From Firmicutes bacterium HGW-Firmicutes-14 (GTDB lineage: Bacteria > Bacillota > Thermincolia > Thermincolales > UBA2595), in contig PHAB01000018.1 of the NCBI GenBank assembly GCA_002840275.1, positions 1-64,000 of the forward strand: DNA of 64,000 nucleotides, read 5' to 3'. Both the position numbers and the translations under genes were made by a program. How positions within the stretch are numbered: position 1 is the stretch's first letter; the number at the start of each line of letters is the position of its first letter. Positions 56,328 through 63,909 of this stretch are shown in pieces. The notes under the pieces were generated by a model. It did no database searches and had not been told where the DNA came from. It saw only the letters and a program-made list of their open reading frames with translations.

Positions 56328-57574
56328 CTTCTTTTATCCCCCATCTTAAATCCAAGCATCCACCGACCCCTGCCGATTTTATATTTTTTTTTATCATTAA
56401 TATTTCCGGATTTAATGTGGTATCTTTTCAGGTAAGTACCCTTAATACTCTTCTCAGGTATAAAGACAACTTCTTTCTGCCGGTCGCCGGAGTGTTTCCT
56501 GATGTCACGGATTATACCTTCCGGCCTGGGTTTTGTCCCCTCCACCCAGTGTTTGCCCAACCTGCCTGAAGCGATGTTTGCAGTCAGATGAGTACCTATC
56601 CCGATTGCCGTGGCAGCTGCCACCCCTATCCCCACCTTATCGGCAGATGCCCTTATGCCCATCACATTCAGGTCTGGCAGGTGGGCATAAAAGGGAGTCA
56701 TTGCATCAGGAAACCCCGGGCTGACACAGCCTATGCAGGGAGTGTTAGCTTCCACCGGCCAGCTGTTGTGTTCCCCAATCCATTGCCTGGTGGGACAGTC
56801 CACAAAAGTGACAGGACCCTTGCACCCGATTTTATAAGCACATTTTTCTTCCCCGGGATGTTCCGCAAATACGCCGTTGTCAAAATGCTGCCTCCTCGGA
56901 CACCAGTCGTGAATCCTTTTCCCGAAAAAAACTGTGGGCCTGTTAAAAGCATCAAGGTTAGGCACACCATAAAGAAGAAGGTGGGTCAGGGTTCCAATCG
57001 CCCAATCCGGGTGAACGGGACACCCGGGGACATTAATTACCTGCCCGTCAACCACCTTGTGCACAGGGACGGACCCCGACGGGTTCGGGTAGGCGGCATA
57101 CGGTCCCCCGAAAGCGGCACATGTACCCACAGCCATAATATATTTGGCTTTGGGAGCAATATATCTGATTGCTTCCAGGTCAGTAAACAGGGTCCCGTCC
57201 CGGTGGTGGCCGATTGCCCCATATCTTCCATCTGCTTTCATGGGGACCGTCCCTTCTGCAATCAGGATGAATTCACCCTTCTCTCGCTCTGCAGTTTCAA
57301 CCAGCGTTTCTATTGCCAGGTCACCCTCTGCAGCCATCGTTGTATTACTGAAGTACAGGTCTATAGTGTTAAAAAGTATTTCCCTCATATTGGGGTGGAG
57401 GGTATTGACAACAGACAGGTAGTCTCCCGTACAGGTCATCATTTCCAGCCATATTACAGGGGGCCTCTTTTTGCCTGTAAATGCCTCAGCCAGCCGGGGT
57501 ATAAGAAAATCCGAAAGTTCCAGGGCCGCGGTTGTGGCCATAGCCATTTTGATGAACTGTCGCCGGGTCAGCAA
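56324..57574 (-). CDS. [NiFe]-hydrogenase small subunit, Tat-exported
   Basis: 416 residues. The N-terminus TRRQFIKMAMATTAALEL is a twin-arginine signal. Cluster ligands: MMTCTGDYLS and GTCAAFGGPYA with GCPVHPDW (proximal), HDWCPRRQHFDNG and KCAYKIGCKGP (distal), and TPCIGCVSPGFPDAM (medial). The first proximal motif, C-T-G-D, departs slightly from the common C-x-x-C of the family; the normal second Cys is absent at that spot. There is no C-terminal membrane anchor, so contact with the membrane is through the cytochrome. The start is a TTG at 57574, 8 nt after AGGGGG; an out-of-frame ATG overlaps it. First gene of the operon. Confidence 0.93.
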   Translation of the reverse strand: MLTRRQFIKMAMATTAALELSDFLIPRLAEAFTGKKRPPVIWLEMMTCTGDYLSVVNTLHPNMREILFNTIDLYFSNTTMAAEGDLAIETLVETAEREKGEFILIAEGTVPMKADGRYGAIGHHRDGTLFTDLEAIRYIAPKAKYIMAVGTCAAFGGPYAAYPNPSGSVPVHKVVDGQVINVPGCPVHPDWAIGTLTHLLLYGVPNLDAFNRPTVFFGKRIHDWCPRRQHFDNGVFAEHPGEEKCAYKIGCKGPVTFVDCPTRQWIGEHNSWPVEANTPCIGCVSPGFPDAMTPFYAHLPDLNVMGIRASADKVGIGVAAATAIGIGTHLTANIASGRLGKHWVEGTKPRPEGIIRDIRKHSGDRQKEVVFIPEKSIKGTYLKRYHIKSGNINDKKKYKIGRGRWMLGFKMGDKRR

Positions 57575-57638
57575 TACATGGTCCCCCTTTTGATGTTTTT
57601 GTAACTCCAGTATTATCTATAATTTCCTGTCCTCCGAT

Positions 57639-57673
57639 AAAAAATGCAGGCACTTAGTGCACCTGCATTTTTT
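57639..57673 (-). terminator. Terminator after the 44-residue ORF
   Basis: AAAATGCAGG (57641-57650) pairs with CCTGCATTTT (57662-57671), A-rich on one side and T-rich on the other. It could work on either strand; on the minus strand it follows the small ORF, whose stop lies in its loop, and it stands between that ORF and the hydrogenase genes. Confidence 0.7.
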
Positions 57674-57788
57674 CGGCTCTCATTTTCTTTACTGCTCTCA
57701 CAAAGAGATTATATATTTCCATCCGCTCATTATATTCCTTGCTGTTTTTCCCATTACTTTCACGTTTTAATACCTGGCTTCGCCCCAT
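57654..57788 (-). CDS. Unrecognised 44-residue small protein
   Basis: The frame starts with ATG at 57788, preceded by GGGAGGGAG, a strong ribosome site, and ends with TAA at 57654, inside the terminator hairpin. The product is very basic (MGRSQVLKRESNGKNSKEYN at the start; RAVKKMRAEKMQVH at the end) with one likely helix. A ribosome site, an open frame and a terminator together argue for a real gene. I do not recognise it. It precedes the hydrogenase operon on the same strand, with the hairpin between them. Confidence 0.5.
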   Translation of the reverse strand: MGRSQVLKRESNGKNSKEYNERMEIYNLFVRAVKKMRAEKMQVH

Positions 57789-57934
57789 AGTTTCTCCCTC
57801 CCGGTTCTTTTCATTTGTTCATGAGTATACCCTCTTTCCGGGAAGTATAAACCTGTCGTAAGAAATCGTTCCAGGAGTTATCGCCCCTTATATATTCTGT
57901 CCGTTTTACCCGTTCAGCCCCCCTGAAAATTTTC

Positions 57935-58036
57935 ATGAACAAAGTCAGGGAACACGAAACCGCATTAAACATGCTTCAGGAACAAGTTGACCACCTGCAG
58001 GACCTGGTATATATTTTCAAGGATAAAGAGAAATAA
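57935..58036 (+). CDS. Possible 33-residue small protein
   Basis: ATG at 57935 to TAA at 58036; the product is charged and helical (MNKVREHETALNML, EQVDHLQDLVYIFKDKEK). It loosely recalls the Spo0E-like fold (a Q/SxxLDxL/I pattern), but the match is too thin to name it. No clear ribosome site is visible; the support is the terminator that directly follows on the same strand. Confidence 0.35.
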   Translation: MNKVREHETALNMLQEQVDHLQDLVYIFKDKEK

Positions 58037-58044
58037 AAAACCCT

Positions 58045-58073
58045 TTTCAGCGCCTATCACAAGGCGCTTTTTC
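58045..58073 (+). terminator. Terminator after the 33-residue ORF
   Basis: AGCGCC (58049-58054) pairs with GGCGCT (58063-58068), followed by TTTTTC. It lies 12 nt past the stop of the small plus-strand ORF. Confidence 0.75.
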
Positions 58074-58173
58074 TTTGTTAAATGCATGGGTTACGTTCAT
58101 AAACCAAGGAATAAATTGGGTTAATTAAAGGAATGATATAGCCAAGGGTGCCCACTACAGAGGAGGAAATTAA

Positions 58174-58632
58174 ATGTTTATAAAAGACAGATTAACCAGA
58201 GGACTGCTGGCCGGTCTCTCTGCCGGAATTGTGACAAAAATTTATGATTTGCTGGCTTTTCATTATGGCATATCAACACTACGCTGGCTTGATTTTGCCG
58301 GCATAATGATTTATGGAAGGAAACCGGTTGCTCTGGGGGAACAAGTCTTTGCTACATTTGGAACGTGGTTTTTCCATGCCCTGTTAGGAATAATATTTGT
58401 ATTCCTGATTCAAAGAGTTTTTTCGAGCGACAATTTGCTCCTAAAGGGTTGGTTCTACAGTATATCCTGGTGGTTTATAATATACGCCGTCTTTCAGTTA
58501 TTTAAAGTGCCAGAGTTGGCTTCTATACCCTTAAAAACGGCGCTATCCAGTTTTGTGGGTGCTTCAATCTGGGGATTATTATTGGCTTTAGCACTGCATT
58601 GGCTGGACCGCAAAAGTAATATTACCCCTTAA
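58174..58632 (+). CDS. Unrecognised four-helix membrane protein
   Basis: 152 residues with four likely membrane segments: LLAGLSAGIVTKIYDLLAFH, WFFHALLGIIFVFLIQRVF, YSISWWFIIYAVFQLF and FVGASIWGLLLALALHWL. RLTRGLLAGLSAGIVTKIYD recalls YagU/DUF1440-like membrane proteins of Bacillota, but I cannot confirm this. AGAGGAGG lies 6 nt before the ATG. It appears to be monocistronic, convergent with the AmmeMemoRadiSam genes. Function unknown. Confidence 0.75.
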   Translation: MFIKDRLTRGLLAGLSAGIVTKIYDLLAFHYGISTLRWLDFAGIMIYGRKPVALGEQVFATFGTWFFHALLGIIFVFLIQRVFSSDNLLLKGWFYSISWWFIIYAVFQLFKVPELASIPLKTALSSFVGASIWGLLLALALHWLDRKSNITP

Positions 58633-58639
58633 AAACACC

Positions 58640-58662
58640 AAAAAGCCCCGTTAAGAGGCTTC
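58640..58662 (-). terminator. Terminator of the AmmeMemoRadiSam genes
   Basis: AAGCC (58643-58647) pairs with GGCTT (58657-58661), and on the minus strand a TTTTT run follows. The stem is short; CACC/GGTG outside it may add to the stem. Confidence 0.5.
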
Positions 58663-58733
58663 CGGTGTAGTAACTTCAAGCATAAATGCGGCTGTTGAAA
58701 TTTTGGAGACATACCGGGCCTGACCCATGTTTT

Positions 58734-59738
58734 TTAGCGAATTCCCCCTACAATATTTATTTCTCTGCCACATTCGGCACATTCTTTGTTATTGAGACCT
58801 TCATTTACCGCCCTGTATCCCCCCCGTTCGATTAGACAACTGCCGCAGCGCGGACAGTATGTATTGGCTCCGTCAGAACCCGGGATATTACCCAGGTATA
58901 CATAACTGAGATTCCGGCGGGCAATCTCCCGGGCCCGCTCCATAATTCTGATGGGAGTGGAAGGCAAATCCATTTTATAATTGGGAAAGTACCGGGAGAG
59001 GTGAAGAGGTATCTCCCTGTCAATCCCTGCAAGCCATTCCGACAGTTTTATAATCTCCGCCTCTGAATCGTTGAGTCCGGTTACCAGCAGAGTAGTAATT
59101 TCAACATGGCAGTATTGAACTGCTGTTTCAACTGTCCTGAGGACAGGGTCCAATTCCCCGGCACAGGTTTCGTTATAGTAATTGTCACTGAAACCCTTAA
59201 CATCAATATTCATTGCATCTATAAAAGGGAGGATTTCCCTGAGAGGGTCAGGATTTACAAAACCGTTAGTCACCAGTACATTTCTGAGTCCGGCTTCCCG
59301 GGCCAGCTTAGCAGTATCATATACATATTCATACCACATAAAGGGCTCAGAATAAGTATATGCAATGCCAACAGACCGGTGCCCACGGTGGTCCTCCGTG
59401 GCAGCTTCCACAAGCCTTTCCGGAGAAAATGTCACCGTATCCGGGTCACCGTGGGCTATTGTCCAGTTCTGGCAAAACCCGCAGCGCAGGTTACATCCGA
59501 AAGTCCCCACGGAAAAAATGTATGAACCGGGATAGAAGTGGTATAAGGGCTTTTTTTCGATGGGGTCTATTCCATAGGATGATAATTTCCCGTAGTTAAG
59601 GGTGTATAATTCCCCATCTTTATTATACCTCACCCGGCAGAACCCCTTTTTCCCCTCAGCAATCATACATCCCTGGGGACATAACATACACCGTACTTTG
59701 TTATCTTCGGCCTTTTCCCAATACATCGCCTGATACAT
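58734..59738 (-). CDS. AmmeMemoRadiSam system radical SAM enzyme
   Basis: 334 residues. An N-terminal cysteine pair (CMLCPQGCMIAEGKKGFCRVR) precedes the radical SAM core with CNLRCGFCQNW (CxxxCxxC). The C-terminus has a zinc-ribbon-like CPRCGSC and CAECG. This pattern is that of the radical SAM protein linked to AMMECR1 and Memo domains; its reaction is unknown. It is 11 nt downstream of the fused Memo-AMMECR1 gene and ends the operon. The ATG at 59738 has GGGGG upstream. Similarity to pyruvate formate-lyase activases is limited to the core. Confidence 0.92.
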   Translation of the reverse strand: MYQAMYWEKAEDNKVRCMLCPQGCMIAEGKKGFCRVRYNKDGELYTLNYGKLSSYGIDPIEKKPLYHFYPGSYIFSVGTFGCNLRCGFCQNWTIAHGDPDTVTFSPERLVEAATEDHRGHRSVGIAYTYSEPFMWYEYVYDTAKLAREAGLRNVLVTNGFVNPDPLREILPFIDAMNIDVKGFSDNYYNETCAGELDPVLRTVETAVQYCHVEITTLLVTGLNDSEAEIIKLSEWLAGIDREIPLHLSRYFPNYKMDLPSTPIRIMERAREIARRNLSYVYLGNIPGSDGANTYCPRCGSCLIERGGYRAVNEGLNNKECAECGREINIVGGIR

Positions 59739-59749
59739 ACAAAATCCCC

Positions 59750-61156
59750 CTAGTAATACCGGATAACTTCGAATCGTTCCAACTCGACCGGTTCACCCGG
59801 ACTTATGCCGGCCTTTTGTCTGGCAATTTCCACCTGTTCCTCAACAGTATTGATGCCTTCCAGGTTGGGCAGCAGAAGTCCTGATTTTCTGCCGCTGCGG
59901 ACTATTACACCATATCGCTTGACATCAAGCTGGTCCGGACCCTGAATTCGTTCCGGCGGTCTGAGTATATCCACCGAATAGACCAGTTCATCCAGTTCAT
60001 CCTCCCTGACGGGATTGAACCTGGGGTCACGGGTACCCGCACTGATGGCGTTTTGAACAATCTCTTGACCAATATTGTCTGTTGTCGGCATGACTGTCCC
60101 TATACATCCCCTTAGTTGACCTTGTTTTTTCAGGGAAACAAAAACTCCGGCTTGTTCTTCAAGAAGCAGGCCGGTATCTTCATCTGTATCAGGGACAATT
60201 CTCCGGCCTTTTTTTACGTATGCCTCCAGGGCGTTCCTGGCCAGTGTAACGGGGATACTTTCACCCTTCCGCCGGTTTACTGTTTTTTCCCTGCGGTCTT
60301 CAAACAGCTGGGCCAAAATACCCTCTGCAGGCCTGCCGGTGGGGGTAAATGCCGCTACCAAATACCCAACTCCAAAAGGCCCCTCATATGAGAGGACTTC
60401 TGCATCAACATCCTCCCCATCCATAGCTCCCAACATCATAATCAATGTCCTCAGCCCGCACTCACCGGCTGATTCAGCCATATTACGGTCAATATTTATG
60501 ACTCCCCTAAAATCCTTGTTTTTCAGCAGTTCAACAATTTTGCGGTCAAACAGCTCTCCCTCGGGTGAATAACCGGCCGGAGCCTCCCTGGTCAGACGAT
60601 GACTCATATCCCCGCTGGCAACCACGGCAGCCTTACATCCGCGTGTTTCTACAGCTTTTTTGACGGCAAAACCGAACATATAGAGTTCCTCAAAGGGAAG
60701 CATACTCATAGAAATAGATACTATTGGCAGGTCTATTCCTGCCCGGTTGAAAAAATAGATGGGTACAAGCACTCCGTGGTCGAGTTTGACGGAAATTCCG
60801 TATTCACCGGCCAGCCCGTCATCAATCTCAACTGCGGTAATACCAACCTGGCGGGCCTGTTCAATTATCTCCTGTATCATCTCATGGTCATTATTGTATT
60901 CAAATTCCAGGTCAGCCCTAAACATCCTCAAATCCCCTGAGAGTATCTTGCTGCCGTTTATGGCAACCCCGTCACTGAAGACTGAACCGTGAGGTGATAT
61001 TATGACCAGGATTTCAGCCCCACTGGCGGCCACGCGGCCTGCAAACTCTTCCATTGAGGAAAAAGTGGAATTTACTTTTTCTGATTCACGGCCGCCCACC
61101 TCAGGCAGAAGAATCGGTGGGTGAGGAGCCAAACCATAAAACACTATATTGCCCAC
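59750..61156 (-). CDS. AmmeMemoRadiSam system fusion: Memo/LigB-like domain plus AMMECR1
   Basis: 468 residues. The N-terminal ~270 residues resemble class III extradiol dioxygenase/Memo folds: GLAPHPPILLPEVGG, SPHGSVFSDGVAI, LDHGVLVPIYF and VASGDMSHRLT have the His and acidic residues of that family. The C-terminal ~190 residues are AMMECR1: FVSLKKQGQLRGCIGTVMP, AGTRDPRFNPVREDEL and GLLLPNLEGINTVEEQ. It is followed on the same strand by the radical SAM partner gene. The three-domain set is widespread in anaerobes and archaea, without a known reaction; metal-dependent small-molecule chemistry is usually supposed. The ATG at 61156 begins MGNIVFYGLAPH. Confidence 0.93.
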   Translation of the reverse strand: MGNIVFYGLAPHPPILLPEVGGRESEKVNSTFSSMEEFAGRVAASGAEILVIISPHGSVFSDGVAINGSKILSGDLRMFRADLEFEYNNDHEMIQEIIEQARQVGITAVEIDDGLAGEYGISVKLDHGVLVPIYFFNRAGIDLPIVSISMSMLPFEELYMFGFAVKKAVETRGCKAAVVASGDMSHRLTREAPAGYSPEGELFDRKIVELLKNKDFRGVINIDRNMAESAGECGLRTLIMMLGAMDGEDVDAEVLSYEGPFGVGYLVAAFTPTGRPAEGILAQLFEDRREKTVNRRKGESIPVTLARNALEAYVKKGRRIVPDTDEDTGLLLEEQAGVFVSLKKQGQLRGCIGTVMPTTDNIGQEIVQNAISAGTRDPRFNPVREDELDELVYSVDILRPPERIQGPDQLDVKRYGVIVRSGRKSGLLLPNLEGINTVEEQVEIARQKAGISPGEPVELERFEVIRYY

Positions 61157-61337
61157 TCTAATCCCTTCCTTTAACTTATCTTTATTTTTCTATTTTAGCC
61201 CTCTTAACAATATTTATCCCGCAGCCAAAGGACTAAGCTCCTAAATAACCGCTGTATATGAGATATTTCTTGACGGGTTTGGAAATTCCTGCTAAGAAAA
61301 AGAGTTTAAAAACTCCCGGAATGTCTTTCGTTTCCTG

Positions 61338-61366
61338 GAATAACTCAGACCGTAACCTGCATATTG
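61338..61366 (+). promoter_or_regulatory. Possible sporulation (SigE/SigG-type) promoter of cwlD
   Basis: GAATAA (61338-61343), a 16-bp spacer and CATATTG (61360-61366) fit the pattern of SigE and SigG promoters, which drive cwlD in Bacillus. It would start transcription about 20 nt before the cwlD start. Confidence 0.4.
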
Positions 61367-61394
61367 TTAAAGAGGATGCTAAAAGGAGGATCGA

Positions 61395-62129
61395 TTGAAT
61401 TTGATATATATTAAAACCCTGAAACTAAAAAAAATTGCACTCTTATTGGTTGCCGCCTGTGCTGTCCTGGTCTTGGGACTCAGCCCGGTATTCCCGTCCC
61501 ATCAGGAGGTTCCGGTAACATCCTGGGCAGTGGCTAACAGAATTGTGGTAATCGATCCGGGGCACGGGGGAATTGACCCCGGTGCAGTAGGTTATAAGGG
61601 TTCTGCGGAAAAAGACATCGTCCTCCAGGTGGCTAAGCAGTTAAGAAGTGTTATGACACAGGCCGGCGCCAAAGTATTGATGACCAGGGAAACTGATATA
61701 GACCTGGGAACTCCCGGTTCCGGGAGCCTGTTGTCCAGAAAAAGGGAGGATTTAAGCAAAAGGGTAGCCCTGGCGAATAAAAACGGGGCAGATGTATATA
61801 TCAGTATCCATGTCAATGCCTTTCCCTCTGCCAGGTGGCGTGGCGCCCAGATCTTTTACCAGAGGGGACAGATAGAAAGCAAAAAGCTGGCCGAAGCCAT
61901 CCAATCAGAGTTAATAAGGATTATGGGAAACACTACCCGGGCCGCCAAACCGGAAGACTTTTTCACCACCCGCAAAACAAAAATGCCTGCCGTAATTGTT
62001 GAAATTGGATTCATTTCAAATCCGGCAGAGGCAAAACTCTTGGCAGATCCGTCATACCAAAGAAAACTTTCTTATGCCATATATTCGGGTATCAGCAAGT
62101 ATTACGTGGAAAAGACAACCAAAAAATGA
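61395..62129 (+). CDS. cwlD: Spore-cortex N-acetylmuramoyl-L-alanine amidase CwlD
   Basis: 244 residues. An N-terminal hydrophobic segment (KIALLLVAACAVLVLGLSPV) is followed by the Amidase_3 domain: VVIDPGHGGIDPGAVGYKG with a Zn-binding His, the Glu in AEKDIVLQVAKQL, VYISIHVNAFPS with a second His, and VIVEIGFISNPAEAKLL with the catalytic Glu. Length and order match CwlD, which removes peptides from muramic acid so that muramic lactam can form in the spore cortex. The TTG at 61395 follows AAGGAGG by 6 nt. It is direct evidence for a sporulating organism, though related amidases occur elsewhere. Confidence 0.9.
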   Translation: MNLIYIKTLKLKKIALLLVAACAVLVLGLSPVFPSHQEVPVTSWAVANRIVVIDPGHGGIDPGAVGYKGSAEKDIVLQVAKQLRSVMTQAGAKVLMTRETDIDLGTPGSGSLLSRKREDLSKRVALANKNGADVYISIHVNAFPSARWRGAQIFYQRGQIESKKLAEAIQSELIRIMGNTTRAAKPEDFFTTRKTKMPAVIVEIGFISNPAEAKLLADPSYQRKLSYAIYSGISKYYVEKTTKK

Positions 62130-62158
62130 AAGGGACCGCTTTTGCAAGCGGTCCCTTT
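62129..62158. terminator. Bidirectional terminator between cwlD and the decaheme cytochrome gene
   Basis: AAAGGGACCGCT (62129-62140) pairs perfectly with AGCGGTCCCTTT (62147-62158) around a 6-nt loop, between the convergent stops at 62129 and 62167. Confidence 0.85.
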
Positions 62159-62166
62159 GGCATACT

Positions 62167-63291
62167 CTATTCTTTCTTTTCTGCTGATGCCGGGGCTGCA
62201 GGTGTTGCAGCTGCCGGTGCCGGAGCTGCAGGGACCTGGAACCAGTGACAGGTGTTGCAGTAAGTTCCTGTTACATTGGGTCTCGGCTGTTCCCTGTCAT
62301 GGCATGCGAAACAGTTAAGCAATCCTCTTTCACCTGCCACCTTGGAGTGCTTGGGCATCCATTGGGCATCATGGTTAGGCGGACGCTTGAGGTGACATCC
62401 GTAGCAATAACTGTTGGCCCGGGCAAAATCAGCAATCTTATCACCCGTTGACGGAGTCACGAACTTCTCGCTTTCCTTATCATAGTGGCACTTAGCACAG
62501 TTATCGATATCCTGACGACCGTTCTTGCCGTGAACTACCAGCCACTGCTGGTCTTCGTGAGACGGCAGGCTCTTCCTGTCCTCCCAGTAGTGACATGCAG
62601 CACAGGCGGTCGTTACCTTACGGCTTTCGTGACAATTGATACAAACAAACATGTTCGGGCGGCGGTGTACTCCGGGAGCTGCCTGCTGCGCCACCTGAGG
62701 ATTCCACTTGTTATAATCGGAATATTGATCCCTGGTCGTAACCTTGCGTTCACCAATATTGCCGTGGGTCGTGAACCTGTGACATTCGAGACAGGATACG
62801 TTAGCAGCAGCGTGTTTTTTATGCGGGGCAATAAGGTCAGGCAGCAGAGTCTCGTTCCTGTTCTCCATTGCATGGCAGCTGTTGCAGGCGTCATCACTGA
62901 CAGGATTCTTGATTCTGATAGGTTTCTGGAATGCTCCACTGTCATGTGATGACTTGTTTTGTGACGGGTTATAACCCGTATGGCAAACAGTACATGCAAC
63001 CTTAGCATGGACTGAAGTCTGCCATGTAGCTATTTCCGGCCACATCTCATGGCACTCGGAACACTCACTTTTTGCGATTGAGGTATTATTAGCCTGAGCA
63101 GCCGACCCTTTATCTCCTGAAGGTGCCGCAGTTTCTTTGGCCGCATCTGTTTTGGCAGGTTCCCCTCCTGAACCGGAAGTAGTTGTTGGTTTATCGCTGC
63201 AACCCGCAACTAACAGAGCTGACAAAATCAGTATCAAAGCAAAAAACAGTGCCATTTTAAAGGAACGCTTATGTACATTCCTCTTCATCAT
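62167..63291 (-). CDS. Decaheme c-type cytochrome lipoprotein
   Basis: 374 residues. Ten CxxCH heme-binding motifs are visible in order: CSECH, CTVCH, CNSCH, CLECH, CINCH, CAACH, CAKCH, CYGCH, CFACH and CNTCH. The N-terminus has a hydrophobic stretch and the lipobox LVAGC with Cys31, so the mature protein should be fixed to the outer side of the membrane. A Thr/Ser/Gly-rich linker follows, and a Pro/Ala tail ends the protein. HAKVACTVCHTG and HKKHAAANVSCLECH recall NapC/NrfH-like multihemes and the surface cytochromes of Thermincola-like Bacillota. Its redox partner is unknown; no other cytochrome gene is adjacent. No TonB- or porin-type genes are expected in a monoderm. Confidence 0.93.
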   Translation of the reverse strand: MMKRNVHKRSFKMALFFALILILSALLVAGCSDKPTTTSGSGGEPAKTDAAKETAAPSGDKGSAAQANNTSIAKSECSECHEMWPEIATWQTSVHAKVACTVCHTGYNPSQNKSSHDSGAFQKPIRIKNPVSDDACNSCHAMENRNETLLPDLIAPHKKHAAANVSCLECHRFTTHGNIGERKVTTRDQYSDYNKWNPQVAQQAAPGVHRRPNMFVCINCHESRKVTTACAACHYWEDRKSLPSHEDQQWLVVHGKNGRQDIDNCAKCHYDKESEKFVTPSTGDKIADFARANSYCYGCHLKRPPNHDAQWMPKHSKVAGERGLLNCFACHDREQPRPNVTGTYCNTCHWFQVPAAPAPAAATPAAPASAEKKE

Positions 63292-63470
63292 TCCCTTCTT
63301 TCCCCTCCTTTCTCCAATAATTGAAAAGTCCTAATTTATGATATTCTATTAAAACCCTTATATTCCTCTTTTAAAAAGCCATTTCGGGCGACATTTTCTT
63401 CGAAATTTCTGACATTTAGTTTAAAGTTAACATATTAGCACACGAAAAAAATGGCTGTACAAATAGAAAA

Positions 63471-63491
63471 AAGGAAGGTATAAACCTTCCT
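63471..63491 (-). terminator. Terminator of rpsI
   Basis: AGGAAGGT (63472-63479) pairs with ACCTTCCT (63484-63491) and, on the minus strand, is followed by TTTTTTC. It lies 5 nt from the rpsI stop. Confidence 0.85.
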
Positions 63492-63495
63492 AGAA

Positions 63496-63888
63496 TTAAC
63501 GCTTGGAGTATTGAGGCGCCCGGCGGGCTTTCTTCAAGCCGTATTTCTTTCTTTCCTTCATTCTTGGGTCTCTGGTCAGGAAACCCGCTTTTTTCAAAGC
63601 ACTCCTCAGATTGGGGTCAGCCTTGATCAGAGCACGGGCAATACCAAGTCGCATGGCTCCTGCCTGACCGGTAGTTCCGCCGCCCTCGACTTTAGCCAGG
63701 ACATCATATTGTCCGATGGTATTTGTCAGGTCAAGCGGTTGTTTAACTATCATTTCAAGAGTCTTTTTACCAAAGTACTCATTTAAAGGCCTGCTGTTTA
63801 CTACTAATTTCCCCTCACCGGGAATAAGCCTGACACGCGCAATAGCATTTTTTCTTCGACCTGTTCCCTGGAATTGTACTTGTGCCAC
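63496..63888 (-). CDS. rpsI: 30S ribosomal protein S9
   Basis: 130 residues, normal length. [20 protein letters not shown] at the N-terminus, [18 protein letters not shown] in the middle and [22 protein letters not shown] at the end are unmistakable; the C-terminal tail reaches the P-site tRNA. The start is a GTG with AAAGGAGGATAAAGG upstream. It follows rplM by 21 nt, the usual pair in bacteria. Confidence 0.98.
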   Translation of the reverse strand: MAQVQFQGTGRRKNAIARVRLIPGEGKLVVNSRPLNEYFGKKTLEMIVKQPLDLTNTIGQYDVLAKVEGGGTTGQAGAMRLGIARALIKADPNLRSALKKAGFLTRDPRMKERKKYGLKKARRAPQYSKR

Positions 63889-63909
63889 CCTTTATCCTCC
63901 TTTCCCAAT

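Noticed and set aside
56588-57604. A 338-codon plus-strand frame
   Set aside because: It is antisense to the hydrogenase small subunit gene, has no recognisable domain, and arises from the codon pattern of the real gene. The same applies to long frames opposite glmS (4917-5630), acs2 (20417-21166) and leuBD (28314-29264).
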